Assembly (NCBI GenBank): GCA_934678915.1
Contig: CAKUSF010000011.1
Location: forward strand, 1 to 32,246
DNA length: 32,246 bases
Source: an uncultured Bacteroidales bacterium
GTDB taxonomy: Bacteria; Bacteroidota; Bacteroidia; Bacteroidales; UBA932
Direction: 5' to 3'
A model generated the notes under the pieces. It had not been told where the DNA came from and did not search any database. It saw only the letters and a program-made list of their open reading frames with translations. The position numbers and the translations under genes were made by a program. Shown piece after piece: positions 31,698-32,246 of this stretch (position 1 is its first letter; every line of letters starts with the position of its first letter).

Positions 31698-32246
31698 TTA
31701 TCTCAGATTGAATAGGATCTTAAGCATCATGGAGGCGGGGCGGATGGCATCGGTGTTTTGAATCTCTATGGATCCGGTCAAGGCTCGTTTGACATAAGTA
31801 TCATAATTTAACAAATTGCGGCCTTCCAGAATGAATTCTAACTTATTTAGCCTCAGACTCAATGCAGTGTCTATAAAGAATGCGGAGTTATTTCCATAGA
31901 GCTCACTCTTATTGAAATAATGCTCTCCAAGAATCGAAACACCTAAGCACTGTTTGGAAAACCTAGCTATGAGTTTCTGATTTAGCGTGGTCATTTGAGG
32001 TAGTTTTTGCTCTGAATCACTCAAACTACCGGTGATTATAGAAGCCGACATATTGTAAGAGAAGTTGATGGACCGTGAGACTCTTGAAGAAACTTTCAGT
32101 CCCCAAGGAATCTCTTCAATCCTTGTTTGAAAAATTCGTCCGTTACGGTAACTGTCTGAAAATGTTCTGTGGTACCCAAACGGAATACCGATTGTCGTGC
32201 TGATGGCGGAGAAACGCTTTTCCACGCGCCCATCCACTCTATAGCC
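31698..32246 (-). CDS. TonB-receptor-like outer-membrane protein, C-terminal part (partial)
   Basis: The last 182 residues of a barrel protein; the gene runs off the right edge and the frame stays open to 32246. The visible part begins GYRVDGRVEKRFSAISTTIG and ends in DTDAIRPASMMLKILFNLR-like strands (from about 31705). It matches the barrel ends of the two downstream paralogues: 'KRFSAISTTI' against 'KRFQSLSTTI' and 'KRFQSIATTV', 'LEFILEGRNLLNYDTYV' against 'FEYFIIARNLLNRKSF', and 'RPASMMLKILFN' against 'RPASVMLKLRFN'. It is therefore the third and first-transcribed member of a tandem barrel set. Confidence 0.82.
   Translation of the reverse strand, partial: GYRVDGRVEKRFSAISTTIGIPFGYHRTFSDSYRNGRIFQTRIEEIPWGLKVSSRVSRSINFSYNMSASIITGSLSDSEQKLPQMTTLNQKLIARFSKQCLGVSILGEHYFNKSELYGNNSAFFIDTALSLRLNKLEFILEGRNLLNYDTYVKRALTGSIEIQNTDAIRPASMMLKILFNLR

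Noticed and set aside
1..32246. GAATATG as a Chi- or KOPS-like polar signal linked to the AddAB-like and FtsK proteins here
   Set aside because: The two orientations are about equal (18 and 19) across the window, and GAATATTC is palindromic; polar signals should be skewed.

Overview
The window is about 32 kb of a Bacteroidales-type chromosome (phylum Bacteroidota). The evidence is consistent. Nearly every convincing promoter has the Bacteroidetes form, a TTTG-like -33 box, 19-20 nt, then TAnnTTTG. The gene families are typical of the phylum: DUF4290, a FISUMP-domain lipoprotein, fimbrillin-like lipoproteins, GLPGLI, TonB-receptor-like barrels with a carboxypeptidase-regulatory N-terminus, an AddAB-like pair and reverse rubrerythrin. 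No rRNA, tRNA, CRISPR array, integrase or intact insertion sequence was seen.

Region 1 (1-18.8 kb) is mostly housekeeping. The 5' part of ileS runs leftward from an overlapping divergent promoter pair shared with cvpA-tsaB-rpiB-truB. The end of truB overlaps tail-to-tail with a leftward pair: apbE, then a small lipoprotein resembling an orphan subtilisin propeptide. A FISUMP lipoprotein then converges, with overlapping stop codons, on a leftward operon DUF4290-ftsK-lolA. Upstream of it lies another leftward pair, an AddB-like and an AddA-like nuclease/helicase. Both ftsK and the addA-like gene carry in-frame copies of a REP-like repeat. Reverse rubrerythrin follows, with a textbook promoter and terminator, then a KDG kinase / KDPG aldolase pair (lower Entner-Doudoroff / uronate catabolism).

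Region 2 (18.8-24.6 kb) is accessory. A lone DUF234-type ATPase/nuclease has a palindrome over its promoter. Next comes a surface-protein operon: a long, probably structured 5' leader, a 50-residue peptide gene, a fimbrillin-like lipoprotein, two paralogous lipoproteins, a 104-residue protein of unknown function, and a strong terminator.

Region 3 (24.6-32.2 kb) is leftward. It begins, in transcription order, with the end of one TonB-receptor-like protein. Then come one or two tiny unannotated peptide genes (one with a double-glycine leader-like N-terminus), a GLPGLI protein, and two more paralogous TonB-receptor-like proteins. This peptide / GLPGLI / TonB-barrel cassette, together with the peptide-led fimbrillin operon, is the best candidate for an undescribed system. 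A separate DNA-level signal is a strong excess of GAATATG/CATATTC and GAATATTC across the window, nearly absent from the fimbrillin operon.
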